DNA of 64,000 nt from a virus. The stretch's first letter is position 1, and every line of letters begins with the position of its first letter. The stretch covers positions 1 to 64,000 of the IMG/VR virus record IMGVR_UViG_3300028840_004184. The stretch is one strand, 5' to 3'. Shown here piece by piece: positions 19,520 to 28,264 of this stretch. The notes beneath the pieces were generated by a model. That model was not told the DNA's origin. It worked only from the letters and a program-made list of their open reading frames with translations, and did no database searches. Position numbers and translations under genes: made by a program.

Positions 19520-20260
19520 ATGTCTGTAACTTTTATGGCTGCTTCTGGTGCTGAAAGTTCTATGTATCACGATGAAGCTAAGCAGATTATATGGGAAATG
19601 ACACCAGCGGTAGGAGGGAACACAGGCCCTTGTCGTTTAGGCTTTTACGGTATCGCTGGGCATGGGGATTCAGTACTTTTGCTTACATGGAGTAGTTCTT
19701 CCTATATCGTGGATGTTAATGGTGATCAATATGGTGGAGGTGGCAGCGGCGTTTTCGTCCCCGTGCAGTACGTAAGTAGTTCGCAGGCAGCACTTTCTGG
19801 CATAAACGGCGGTGCAGGCTGGTCGTGGAATCTTAATCAGGACCATCGCGTTCCATGTGAAAGTGGCACAGTATTAATCCGGTTTATTGAACCTACTGGT
19901 GCAGCGGTACAAACATTAAATTGTACGTTCAGGTCTGTGCTTTTGACCGTAGACGACGTTGTAGAGAACGATACCGTCGGTGCTGATAGTTCACAGATTC
20001 AGATTTATGCTTTTGAAACCTCACGCATGAGTTTTATGACATGGCAGTGGGGACAAAAGGGGATGGAAGGTGATTCTGGTTTAACTGGTGATACAGCATG
20101 GACTAGGATAGATGATGGTGGTGCCAGCAACCAGCTTGCTGTAGATGACCATCAGTGGGAGGCTGTGGCCCACGATTATGTGGTTTGCGTCAGCGTATCC
20201 CCACAACAAACTGGATCTATTACTAGGTTTGGTTTTATGTTCAGAGTGGACTATGTTTAA
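19520..20260 (+). CDS. Structural protein, 246 residues
   Basis: The ATG at 19520 follows AAGGAGG at 19507-19513 with six bases between; a TTG at 19514 abuts that site and is unlikely to be used. The protein is beta-rich with Gly-rich loops and five Ser-Gly pairs. Its C-terminal segment (YVVCVSVSPQ, then TRFGFMFRVDY) distantly resembles the ends of the paired proteins at 7400 and 7970, so it may belong to the same family. It probably opens a short transcript behind the motif at 19468. Confidence 0.7.
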   Translation: MSVTFMAASGAESSMYHDEAKQIIWEMTPAVGGNTGPCRLGFYGIAGHGDSVLLLTWSSSSYIVDVNGDQYGGGGSGVFVPVQYVSSSQAALSGINGGAGWSWNLNQDHRVPCESGTVLIRFIEPTGAAVQTLNCTFRSVLLTVDDVVENDTVGADSSQIQIYAFETSRMSFMTWQWGQKGMEGDSGLTGDTAWTRIDDGGASNQLAVDDHQWEAVAHDYVVCVSVSPQQTGSITRFGFMFRVDYV

Positions 20261-20271
20261 GGAATATTATT

Positions 20272-20694
20272 ATGCCAGAAATTAGCGTAACTCTAAACGC
20301 CCCAGAGATTAATGAACAGTCACACTGGGAGGCCAAACTTTCGGATGGTAGGGTTATTGTCGAAGACGTTATCAAGGGGGCACCTACCGCGTGGAGTCGC
20401 ATGCGTAGGTACTTGGCAAAGTATAAAAATATAAAAATTTTAGAATTTTCCTTGACTTTTGGTGATCGTCGTATTATAATTCCTCAAAGCCTTTCTGTCG
20501 ATGGTTACTTCTTCTCCGGTAGGTCTGAAGGAGTCATCGGGGTATACCAAATGGATTTTCGTGGCGTAGGCTACGTTGTGGGTGGGAAAATATATGTGTC
20601 ATGGGCACGTCCAGCCACAAATAATTTTCCGGGTGGTGTACAACAGGAAATTATGGAATATAAAGAGGGTGACCCAAGGGTTATAATGAATTAA
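20272..20694 (+). CDS. Hypothetical protein, 140 residues
   Basis: Starts eleven bases after the structural gene, with AAGGA close by. It has alternating hydrophobic residues, a basic helix near residues 42-55 and no recognised motif. It lies at the boundary between tail and replication genes and overlaps the next start as TAATG. It could be the last structural gene or an unrelated small protein. Confidence 0.7.
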   Translation: MPEISVTLNAPEINEQSHWEAKLSDGRVIVEDVIKGAPTAWSRMRRYLAKYKNIKILEFSLTFGDRRIIIPQSLSVDGYFFSGRSEGVIGVYQMDFRGVGYVVGGKIYVSWARPATNNFPGGVQQEIMEYKEGDPRVIMN

Positions 20695-21155
20695 TGGATA
20701 AGTTTAAATCCATTACTACGCAAGGAATTAAGCATGATGCAGCTAATCTCCTTACGGAGATATTATTGCTTAATAAATATGGAGATCTGGAGCCTTATTG
20801 TTGGCGAAAAAACCACTCTATGGCAAAGGAGTGGCCCAAGTCTTTAGCACTTATCCGTAAATTAATCAAGTCTTTCGATATCAAGCCAGAACAGATAGCT
20901 TGGTTTTTCTATAAAACACGCCCAAAGGAAATCAACTCCAAAGAGTTCGGACTTGTCGCTTGGCAAATCCGGCGTCTTTTCCCACAAATGCCTCTTGGTA
21001 AAATCCACGGGATTTATCTCGCGAAATTTAAGCCAGAGCCCAGTAGTTATTTTTCTCTTAAGGAGCAAAGTAAGCCGACAGAAACTGGAAAAACCAGACA
21101 AAAGTCTAATTTGTTAGATGTATTAAGTCAATTGGAGAATAAGGGTGGCGAATAA
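20694..21155 (+). CDS. Hypothetical protein, 153 residues, upstream of recA
   Basis: The ATG overlaps the previous stop (TAATG) and the 3' end overlaps the recA start by eleven bases. The product is basic and helical, with many Trp, Lys and Pro residues in the middle and a polar tail. No motif is recognised. The tight coupling to recA suggests a replication or recombination role, which is inference. Confidence 0.65.
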   Translation: MDKFKSITTQGIKHDAANLLTEILLLNKYGDLEPYCWRKNHSMAKEWPKSLALIRKLIKSFDIKPEQIAWFFYKTRPKEINSKEFGLVAWQIRRLFPQMPLGKIHGIYLAKFKPEPSSYFSLKEQSKPTETGKTRQKSNLLDVLSQLENKGGE

Positions 21156-22182
21156 GAAAAGTAATGAAGAGCCTAAGGTCGAGATGTTTCAGGACGAGAA
21201 AACGTTTCTTGCTCATGCTAAGAAAGAATATGGTAAGCTAAGTGTCAGGGATATCGATACAGTTGAGGACCCGAAGCCCAATTCGACTGGTTCGATTATG
21301 CTGGATATAGATCTCAAAGTCCCATACCCGGAAGGACGTATTATTGAGATTTATGGTCCTAATCAGGCTGGTAAAACATCCATTGTCCTTGAAGCTCTTG
21401 GTCAGGCACAGAAGGCGGGGAAGTATGTTGCTTTTTGTGATGCAGAAGGCAAGTTGACCAAGAGTCTTGTTAGTGGTATTAGAACAATTAATCCATTAAT
21501 TGAAGACGAAGAAGGTAATAAAACATTTAAGATTTTAAAGGGAAGGTGTGGGGAAGAGAATCTTAATTTGGTTAGGGATTATGTTAGGTCATATCCAGGC
21601 AGTGTTGTCGGTATAGACAGTGTTGATGCTCTTGTCCCAGAGAATGTTTTACAGGGCGATATCGGCGATTCTGCTGTTGCTGATTTAGCGAAGTTAATGT
21701 CTGATGGTTGTCGTAAATTAAACGAAGCAGTACAAAAAACTAAGTCCACCATTCTTTTTATAAATCAGATGCGTAATAAAATTACTCTTTTCGGAGACCC
21801 TAGAACTACGTCTGGTGGTGAGGCTCTTGGTTATTATTCTGATCAAAGGATAGTTCTTTCTGGTGTTGGAAAAGACCAAAGAGTCAAGGGTGAGGGTGGT
21901 AAAATTATTGGTCATATTGCTAGATATAGTATTATCAAGAATAAACTAAGTCCACCCGTGGAGGGTAGTGTTCGTATCATATATGGGATTGGCATACACA
22001 GGGAATGGGAGCTTGCTAGGTTACTCAAGGACCTTGGTCTTGTAGAAGCTGGTGGTAAGGGTGGACACTCTCTTAAGATTGAAGGTAGGGTGCTCACCGT
22101 GGATAAGACTGCGGCTTTGTTTGAAGCAGACCCTGATTTATATACTAAGTATTATGAAATGTTGATGGACTGTTATAAATAA
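21145..22182 (+). CDS. recA: RecA/UvsX-type recombinase
   Basis: A 345-residue protein from a GTG start, with AAGGGTGG just before it. The Walker A loop is GPNQAGKTS at residues 71-79, where bacterial RecA has GPESSGKTT. VVGIDSVDAL gives the Walker B strand, and FINQMRNKI then FGDPRTTSGGEAL matches the RecA L2 region before the final beta-strands. The length matches a RecA core with a short C-terminal domain. The protein would form filaments on single-stranded DNA and drive strand exchange in phage recombination and repair. It leads the replication module. Confidence 0.93.
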   Translation: MANKKSNEEPKVEMFQDEKTFLAHAKKEYGKLSVRDIDTVEDPKPNSTGSIMLDIDLKVPYPEGRIIEIYGPNQAGKTSIVLEALGQAQKAGKYVAFCDAEGKLTKSLVSGIRTINPLIEDEEGNKTFKILKGRCGEENLNLVRDYVRSYPGSVVGIDSVDALVPENVLQGDIGDSAVADLAKLMSDGCRKLNEAVQKTKSTILFINQMRNKITLFGDPRTTSGGEALGYYSDQRIVLSGVGKDQRVKGEGGKIIGHIARYSIIKNKLSPPVEGSVRIIYGIGIHREWELARLLKDLGLVEAGGKGGHSLKIEGRVLTVDKTAALFEADPDLYTKYYEMLMDCYK

Positions 22183-22203
22183 TCTTACGGAGATCATCCA
22201 GTA

Positions 22204-22533
22204 ATGAGAACTTTAGCTGAGATTATTGAATGTATTAAAGATGGTTATGACCCGTCTTATGAAGAACTTTATTGGGCTATGTTGGCCATGGAGGCTTTGG
22301 CTAATTTCGATTCTATGGATATACGTAGGCTATTAAATAAGGGGCCATTATTTACGCCGGAATATGTACACAGGACTTCGTTTGATAGATGGAAAAAGGC
22401 CTTAAATAAAGACCCCAAGACCTGGGTGGGGACTAACAATGACCCCAAGACCACCGAGTATCAGAGGCGTCGTAAGATAGCTAAGAAGATATTTGATAAA
22501 GTGATGAACAAGGATGAGCCTCACGGCAACTGA
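22204..22533 (+). CDS. Hypothetical protein, 109 residues
   Basis: A small helical protein with a Lys-rich second half. The tetrapeptide DPKT occurs twice, encoded by a 12-base direct repeat (22411-22422 and 22441-22452). It lies between recA and the nuclease gene, ending one base before the next start codon. No family is recognised. Confidence 0.65.
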   Translation: MRTLAEIIECIKDGYDPSYEELYWAMLAMEALANFDSMDIRRLLNKGPLFTPEYVHRTSFDRWKKALNKDPKTWVGTNNDPKTTEYQRRRKIAKKIFDKVMNKDEPHGN

Positions 22534-22962
22534 GTGATGAAATTTAAAACTGTTGATGGGCGTGTAGTTTCCGTAGACCTACGAAGAAAAAACACATGTA
22601 GGGATATTAGCCAGAGATCTAAAGGACAAGAACACTTAAGTGTGTGTATTGCACGTATATATCAGTTTGTTCCTGTGTTCGAAGAGTTTATTATTCCTGG
22701 TGAACAAGGTTTGTCGCTTGACTTTTTTATACCACAAAAGAAGATAGCGTTTGAATTTAATGGTCAGCAACACTACGAATATAATAAGTTTTTTCATAAT
22801 TCTAAAATAGATTTTTTAAATCAACAAAAAAGGGATAATAGGAAAAGAGAATGGTGCAGAGTAAACAATGTAACTCTAGTCGAGGTGGTAGACCAAAAGA
22901 TATCATTGGAGTCACTGGGGGAAATGATAGAAAAAGCAATCCGCAAGCAGAGCAATTATTAA
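22534..22962 (+). CDS. PD-(D/E)XK-like endonuclease (Vsr/DUF559-like fold)
   Basis: About 142 residues from GTG at 22534 or ATG at 22537. The centre reads LDFFIPQKKIAFEFNGQQHY: an Asp strand followed by a Glu in E-x-NG-x-QHY, the signature of Vsr-like and very-short-patch-repair-related nucleases. A basic stretch with K-R-D-x-x-K/R follows. This suggests a nicking or structure-specific endonuclease, possibly free-standing and mobile. Its last 112 bases overlap the start of the helicase gene in another frame. Confidence 0.7.
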   Translation: MMKFKTVDGRVVSVDLRRKNTCRDISQRSKGQEHLSVCIARIYQFVPVFEEFIIPGEQGLSLDFFIPQKKIAFEFNGQQHYEYNKFFHNSKIDFLNQQKRDNRKREWCRVNNVTLVEVVDQKISLESLGEMIEKAIRKQSNY

Positions 22963-24356
22963 TTGCTGCCATGATTAAACACCCGGATATCTTTTTTCAA
23001 TTCGACCAATATCTTACCGAAGACGATTTTTCAGTTCATGAGCATAAGCAAATATATTATGTTATTAAGCAATTTTATGATGACTCTAGGGAGGATTTGA
23101 GTATAATTCGTTTTGAGGCAAAAGCCACTGATGTTGGTTTTACTTTTTTGTGTAATAACGAAATGGTCCAAGACCTATTCACTATGTCTGTTACTAAAGA
23201 CGATGCGTCAGATAGTTTCGCGAAAGTTAAGAAGGAATCCATCAGACGTAAGTACGATGATGCTTTACAAAGACTTAGTGCTTATGTGGATGACACTGGC
23301 GATTCGGTTGGGAATATTGTTTCGAGTGTTGAAGAGGGGATTATGGAGGTTTCTTCGATTCTTCAATATGGTGAACATGGTATTATTAATCTTGCCGCAG
23401 AAGCCGAAGATATGATCCGTCGGTTAGCAGAGTCTCCTGGGCATCTTGGGCTTGATATAGGTTTTCCTATATGGCAGAAGCATGTTGGTGAACTACGTAA
23501 TGGCAGTTTACATATTGTTATTTCTGATACAGGTGTTGGTAAGTCACAATGGGGTATGCGTGGTGCGATTTTAGCCGCTAAAAACGGTATTCCGTCCCTG
23601 ATATGTGATTCTGAAATGAATGAAACAGATCAGGCGGTTAGAGCCTTTGGTATGTATATGAAAATCCCCTACTGGATACTTGAAACAGGATATTGGCGGT
23701 TAAGTGACGATGAATTAATTGAGCGTGATTTTAAAGAAACAATGCCTGAGTTTCGACAAATTCAAAATGCTAGGATGAGAATGGGCGATAAAGAGGCGTT
23801 GGATGTATTTAAAACATTCCCGTTACAATATGTTTCTATTAATGGACTGACCGTTAGTGATGCTATACCTTTTATGCGTCAATGGGTTATGCGGTATACT
23901 AATATAGACAAGGAAAATAAATTTCCACAAGCCTTCTTGGTATATGACTATATTAAGCTTGCTACAGTAGAAGAAGTGAGGTCTGGTTTACAAGAATATC
24001 AATTACTTGGTTTAAATACTTCTAAGCTACATGATTTTATGCAGAAGTATCATTTGCCCGGCCTGACTTTTGGACAGACCAATCGCGATGTGGATGATTC
24101 ATTGCGTTGCATTGCTGGTTCAAAAAGAATAGCAGAACTTTGTGATTCTGTGTCTATTTTTAAAGAGAAGAATCCTGAGGAATTACAGCTTGACCCCAAC
24201 GGGAACCATATGGTTAAGGTGTTTAAAGGCAGACATGGTAAGAGGACTGGTCGTGGTCATGTCAGTATTCAGTTTAATGGTGAAATAGGACACATGGAAG
24301 AAATAGGATTCGTTAGTTATGCAGAGAGACGAGCCCAAGAAGAAGAGCAGGAATAA
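22851..24356 (+). CDS. dnaB: DnaB-type replicative DNA helicase
   Basis: A 501-residue protein. The DnaB N-terminal domain starts at PQAEQLL and continues through LTEDDFSVHEHKQIYYVI. The RecA-like motor has Walker A SDTGVGKS near residue 225, LVYDYIKLA as the Walker B region near 362, and FGQTNRD followed by a hexameric-helicase C-terminus. The start at 22851 is favoured because GGAAAAGAG precedes it and the next in-frame ATG (22971) would delete the PQAEQ element. It therefore overlaps the nuclease gene by 112 bases and carries about 35 extra polar residues at the front. The protein unwinds DNA at the fork and recruits primase. Confidence 0.9.
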   Translation: MVQSKQCNSSRGGRPKDIIGVTGGNDRKSNPQAEQLLIAAMIKHPDIFFQFDQYLTEDDFSVHEHKQIYYVIKQFYDDSREDLSIIRFEAKATDVGFTFLCNNEMVQDLFTMSVTKDDASDSFAKVKKESIRRKYDDALQRLSAYVDDTGDSVGNIVSSVEEGIMEVSSILQYGEHGIINLAAEAEDMIRRLAESPGHLGLDIGFPIWQKHVGELRNGSLHIVISDTGVGKSQWGMRGAILAAKNGIPSLICDSEMNETDQAVRAFGMYMKIPYWILETGYWRLSDDELIERDFKETMPEFRQIQNARMRMGDKEALDVFKTFPLQYVSINGLTVSDAIPFMRQWVMRYTNIDKENKFPQAFLVYDYIKLATVEEVRSGLQEYQLLGLNTSKLHDFMQKYHLPGLTFGQTNRDVDDSLRCIAGSKRIAELCDSVSIFKEKNPEELQLDPNGNHMVKVFKGRHGKRTGRGHVSIQFNGEIGHMEEIGFVSYAERRAQEEEQE

Positions 24357-25404
24357 GCTTGATAAAGATGATATCAAGATACTTAATGAGCTAGGTAGAA
24401 GGGACTTTTCTTGTATCTTGAATCATTTTAAAATTCCTTATGCTGATAAAGGCAGCTTTCTTAACACATGCTGTCCTTTACCAGGCCATACTGGAGATGG
24501 TGATAATTGGTCTGCTTTTTCTTTTCAGTATGACACCGGTATGTGGGCATGCTGGACCCATCATTGTGAAGAGCGGTATGGACGCGATGTCATAGGCTTT
24601 GTTAAGGGGATGAGAGAGTGTTCTTTTAAGGAGGCTGTCGAGTGGTTACAAAATTTTATGTCGGACACAAAGAATCTTGATGTTTCCGAAATAAGCATAG
24701 ATGATGTTCCAGATACGAAGAAGCGTAAGAAAGAATCTATAGTTATACATCGTCCTATACCCGATATGATGTTGGATTATTTAGATTATAGCGATGATTC
24801 TTCTGGCATGTTGTATATGCTTGGTCGTGGTTTTAGTAAGAGTGTGTTAAAAAAGTTCGAGGTTGGTTACTGGGAACGTTTTGGAACCTATATGCACAAA
24901 CGTGTAATTATTCCTGTTCGGGATGCCGAGGGGCGTATTGTATTTTTTACTGGTAGAACGTTAGAGCCTAAAGAAGTATGGTCCGATAAGTCTAAGGATA
25001 TATCCAAGTGGCTCCATGCACGCAACTATGTTAAATATAATAAGAGAGATAAATTTTCAAAGACTTCAGTAGTATTTAATCTACATAATGTTATAAAGAA
25101 GAAATATGATAGTATAATATTGGTTGAAGGACCTTTTGATGGTTTCAAGCTTGAGATGGCCGGAATTTATAATTGGGGTGCATGCTTAGGTGGATTTTCT
25201 CCAGTCCAGCAGAGATTATTAATGCAGGCTGGGATTAAGTCAGTTGTTCTTGCTTTTGATCCTGACGACTCCGGTCGTCGCGGAACCCAGACAGCGAGAG
25301 CATTGCTCGCCGATGTTTTTAGTGTTAAGGAGATAGCTGTTCCGGAGCCATACGATGTTGGTTCTTTGTCTGTAGCTACGTTGAGAGAACTAATTGGAGT
25401 ATAA
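24319..25404 (+). CDS. dnaG: DnaG-type DNA primase
   Basis: A 361-residue protein overlapping the helicase gene by 38 bases. Residues about 50-90 form a CHC2-like zinc domain (CCPLPGH, then WACWTHHC). A primase core follows, with KRVIIPVRDAEGRI and the TOPRIM motifs VEGPFDGF (Glu near 268) and FDPDDSGR (near 314). It is shorter than cellular DnaG and lacks the long C-terminal helicase-binding domain. It synthesises RNA primers for phage replication; gene order with dnaB supports this. Confidence 0.9.
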   Translation: MQRDEPKKKSRNKLDKDDIKILNELGRRDFSCILNHFKIPYADKGSFLNTCCPLPGHTGDGDNWSAFSFQYDTGMWACWTHHCEERYGRDVIGFVKGMRECSFKEAVEWLQNFMSDTKNLDVSEISIDDVPDTKKRKKESIVIHRPIPDMMLDYLDYSDDSSGMLYMLGRGFSKSVLKKFEVGYWERFGTYMHKRVIIPVRDAEGRIVFFTGRTLEPKEVWSDKSKDISKWLHARNYVKYNKRDKFSKTSVVFNLHNVIKKKYDSIILVEGPFDGFKLEMAGIYNWGACLGGFSPVQQRLLMQAGIKSVVLAFDPDDSGRRGTQTARALLADVFSVKEIAVPEPYDVGSLSVATLRELIGV

Positions 25405-25407
25405 GAG

Positions 25408-25965
25408 ATGCATAATAATATTTTTCAGTTTAAACATTTTCTTGTCTATCTTGGTGGGGCTATTCAGTATGCCTCTGACGGTGGTGTGAATTGGCGTAGA
25501 GATGTTACTAATAAGATGATGACTTTGGGCATTCCTAAGGATCAAATTATTGACCCATGTGATAAGCCATTGAATAATTTTGAAGGTGAAGATTTGGATA
25601 TGGCGTTTAGTAGGATCGGTGAGTTGCGTAAACAGAAGAAATGGAAGGAGATCGAGCGACTTAGTAGGAATACTATACGGGTTGATTTACGTCTAGTGGA
25701 TAAATCAGACTTGATCTATGTACATATAGATCCTCAAATTCATACCTGCGGGACATATGATGAGATTAGTGTGGCAAGAACACAAAAGAAGCCCGTGATA
25801 GCCGTTATTGATGGTGGTCTTGAGAATGCTCCGTATTGGCTGATGGGTCGTATAGGAGTAGAGCATATTTTCGCGACGGATGATGATGCACTGAGTTATA
25901 TAGGCGGTGTGATGAAGGGTCAAATTGCTTTTGATCCTAAATCATGGTTGTTTTTTGATTTTTAG
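25408..25965 (+). CDS. Nucleoside 2-deoxyribosyltransferase-like protein
   Basis: A 185-residue protein. The N-terminal VYLGGAI, the central D-x-I-Y-V element and GTYDEISVARTQKKPVIAV are typical of the nucleoside 2-deoxyribosyltransferase-like superfamily, in which the Glu after the aromatic/Asp pair is catalytic. Members move deoxyribose between bases or hydrolyse nucleotides. The gene sits between primase and dNMP kinase, which fits nucleotide metabolism. The exact reaction cannot be told from sequence. Confidence 0.75.
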   Translation: MHNNIFQFKHFLVYLGGAIQYASDGGVNWRRDVTNKMMTLGIPKDQIIDPCDKPLNNFEGEDLDMAFSRIGELRKQKKWKEIERLSRNTIRVDLRLVDKSDLIYVHIDPQIHTCGTYDEISVARTQKKPVIAVIDGGLENAPYWLMGRIGVEHIFATDDDALSYIGGVMKGQIAFDPKSWLFFDF

Positions 25966-25977
25966 ATGGAGCAAGTT

Positions 25978-26631
25978 ATGGTTAAATATATTGGTTTGTT
26001 TGGACAAAAGGAAGTTGGAAAAAATACTTTTTATGATGCTTTTGAACAATATGTTGTTGGTAGACTTCGCTCTGCTTGTTCTAGGGTGGTGACGGTTAAG
26101 GAAGCTAGTTTTGCTTATCATTTGAGACGTATTTTGGCTGATACATATGGTATTCCGGATGAGATTATGTGGTCTGGTGATAAAGACCAATTGATTAAAG
26201 TTGATAGGTTAAGGTGGGAGAACCTTGGGTCTATTGTACGTAATAAATATCCTGATCGTGTTGGTTATATGACTTTACGTGAATTACTTCAGGTATTTGG
26301 TACCGATGTTATTCGTGATGGATGGGAAAAGAATTTTTGGGCTTATTTCCCGTTTATGCAACTTAAGGGAACTGATGTTGACTTTGTGATATTTACTGAT
26401 TGTCGTTTTTTGAATGAAGTGCATGCATGTATAGATCATGACGGTATAGTTATTAATCTTTTGCGACCTGCGTTAGAATCTAGCGATGCACATTCATCAG
26501 AAAACCAGGCTATACCGGAGGAGTTATTTGATTTCACAATAAAGGGTGTTGAGGGCGTGGGGCCTTTTACTCGTCAAATTCATGATTTTCTTGATGCGAA
26601 CCAGGAAAGGTTTTTTGGACAATGTATGTAA
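25978..26631 (+). CDS. Deoxynucleoside monophosphate kinase (T4 gp1-like)
   Basis: A 217-residue protein. An ATG at 25966 abuts the previous stop, but GGAG at 25968-25971 lies six bases before the ATG at 25978, which I take as the start. The P-loop is FGQKEVGKNTF near the N-terminus; TLRELLQVFGTDVIR and FTDCRFLNEV match the phage dNMP kinase family. The T4 enzyme phosphorylates dTMP, dGMP and hydroxymethyl-dCMP. A kinase of this type raises, but does not prove, the possibility of modified deoxynucleotides in this phage. Confidence 0.8.
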   Translation: MVKYIGLFGQKEVGKNTFYDAFEQYVVGRLRSACSRVVTVKEASFAYHLRRILADTYGIPDEIMWSGDKDQLIKVDRLRWENLGSIVRNKYPDRVGYMTLRELLQVFGTDVIRDGWEKNFWAYFPFMQLKGTDVDFVIFTDCRFLNEVHACIDHDGIVINLLRPALESSDAHSSENQAIPEELFDFTIKGVEGVGPFTRQIHDFLDANQERFFGQCM

Positions 26632-27692
26632 CTAAGTTAAGCCCATCTAGAGTTAATACTTTTTTAGATTGTTCTTTTAAGTATTTTTTGACTTATGAAA
26701 TTTACATATGTCAGGATTGTCATCAACCTACGTATGTTACTGAATGGCAGGCGATGAATATCGATCATTACAGTAACAAGAAGTGTCTTAATCCTAAGTG
26801 TAATAGTACGAATTTAAAGAAGCTTGAGTTACCATCTAATTGGGGTGCGACAAATGGGTCCATTATACATAAGATATTAGAGTTGTATGCCGAGGCATGT
26901 AGAACTAAGGCTGATGTAGGTGACTGGCGTTTTAAATGGAAAGACAATTTGGTATTGGCTTATTTAGGAAGGCTTCCTAATGAAGATGGTGATGGTTTTG
27001 AGGACTTTGGTTCAGAGAGACTTAATTTGTTAGTTGATAAAAACCAGGACGGATTGAGTAGTCTTACTGAGTGTGGAGAATGCCCTTTTCATTGTCTTGT
27101 GACGGATAATAAGCCGTGCTTTGATGGTACGACACATAGTGGTTTATGTCCTAAGCTGTTCTTTGAGAAGTCTATACTATTCGTTGAGGGTGTTATTAAA
27201 CGTTATGACAATAGATATCGAGAGAATTGTTTGGGGACTGAGAAAAAATTTAACATAGGTATTGGTGAAGATATTTTTATTAATGGCATCATGGATGCTG
27301 CTTTTCGTGTAGATGATGATACTATTGAGGTAGTGGATTATAAAACTGGTAAATTTACCAAAAAGTATGATGAGTTATTGAATGATAATCAGGCAAGGAT
27401 GTATTCTATAGCAGTCAAACATTTGTTTCCTCAATTTAAGCACCATTTATTAACATTTGATTATTTCACGAGGGTGCCAGTTACTGTCAGCTTTAGTGAT
27501 GTTGATGATGAGTATATGAAGAGGCGTGTTATAGAATGGTATAGACAAATTGAGGATACCGAATACCCGAGACGTATACCTCTCCGAAATAATGGTTCTT
27601 TATTTTTTAAATGTAGATATATGTGTGATCGTGATATTTGTGATTATCATTGGGATATTTTTAATTCACGCTATGGAAGGGGTGGTTTATAA
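26622..27692 (+). CDS. RecB/Cas4-like PD-(D/E)XK nuclease with Cys cluster
   Basis: A 356-residue protein overlapping the kinase gene by ten bases. It begins LSPSRVNTFLDC, the usual opening of PDDEXK_1 nucleases. Catalytic motifs are GIMDAAF (near 224) and VVDYKTG (near 238-243). Cys17 with Cys331, Cys335 and Cys340 matches the C...C-x3-C-x4-C pattern of iron-sulfur nucleases of the AddB/Cas4 type. Extra Cys pairs at 30/33 and 55/60 suggest an inserted zinc finger. It probably trims DNA ends during recombination or replication. Confidence 0.82.
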   Translation: MYVTKLSPSRVNTFLDCSFKYFLTYEIYICQDCHQPTYVTEWQAMNIDHYSNKKCLNPKCNSTNLKKLELPSNWGATNGSIIHKILELYAEACRTKADVGDWRFKWKDNLVLAYLGRLPNEDGDGFEDFGSERLNLLVDKNQDGLSSLTECGECPFHCLVTDNKPCFDGTTHSGLCPKLFFEKSILFVEGVIKRYDNRYRENCLGTEKKFNIGIGEDIFINGIMDAAFRVDDDTIEVVDYKTGKFTKKYDELLNDNQARMYSIAVKHLFPQFKHHLLTFDYFTRVPVTVSFSDVDDEYMKRRVIEWYRQIEDTEYPRRIPLRNNGSLFFKCRYMCDRDICDYHWDIFNSRYGRGGL

Positions 27693-28264
27693 TGCCAAAA
27701 ATCGCCAAGGATGCTATTGATATTTATTTTGAACATGGCATTGATCAAATTAATAGACGTATTTTTTTATATGGTGATGTTGATGAAGATCAAATAGGAC
27801 AGGTTATTAAAGGCATTTTTCTGTTACGGTCATTAAATAAAGAAAAATCGATTGAGATATATGTGGGGACATTAGGCGGCAATATATATGAAATGTTTGG
27901 TCTTTATGATGTAATTAGGAATTGTGATGGTAAGATTATCACTATTGGTATGGGAAAAGTAATGTCTTCTGGTATTTTAATTCTTGCTGCTGGTGATGAG
28001 AAAAAGGCGTTTAGAAACACCTCGTTTATGATGCATGAGTTTAGTGCTTATGGTGATGGTGAAGGAGCATCTAGTCAAAGGGTTTCATTGGAACATATAG
28101 ATGATCTGCATAAGAAGTGGGCAGAATGTATGGAGGAAAGAACACGCATACCAGTCAGGGAATGGTACAAGATGCTCAAGAGCCCTGATTATTTTTTCGA
28201 TATAGACGAGGCTATTGACCTTAAAATTGTTGATGAAATTATACCGGAAAAGGAGATGGTGTGA
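27692..28264 (+). CDS. clpP: ClpP-like serine protease
   Basis: A 190-residue protein with the ClpP fold pattern: IYVGTLGGNIYEMFGLYD, then GMGKVMSSGILILAAG with the likely nucleophile Ser92, then FMMHEF with His115, and an Asp in SPDYFF before DEAIDLKIVDEI. All three triad residues appear present. Phage ClpP-like proteins often process capsid proteins, but this gene lies between a nuclease and the glycan island, so regulated proteolysis or partnership with host Clp ATPases is equally possible. Start overlaps the previous stop (TAATG). Confidence 0.85.
   Translation: MPKIAKDAIDIYFEHGIDQINRRIFLYGDVDEDQIGQVIKGIFLLRSLNKEKSIEIYVGTLGGNIYEMFGLYDVIRNCDGKIITIGMGKVMSSGILILAAGDEKKAFRNTSFMMHEFSAYGDGEGASSQRVSLEHIDDLHKKWAECMEERTRIPVREWYKMLKSPDYFFDIDEAIDLKIVDEIIPEKEMV

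Noticed and set aside
25966-25977. ATG at 25966 as the start of the dNMP kinase
   Set aside because: GGAG at 25968-25971 fits the ATG at 25978 with a six-base spacer, while no site precedes 25966.
26622-28264. Cas4-like nuclease as sign of a CRISPR-Cas system
   Set aside because: No Cas1, Cas2, effector gene or repeat array is visible. The neighbours are nucleotide and replication genes, as usual for phage RecB-like nucleases.
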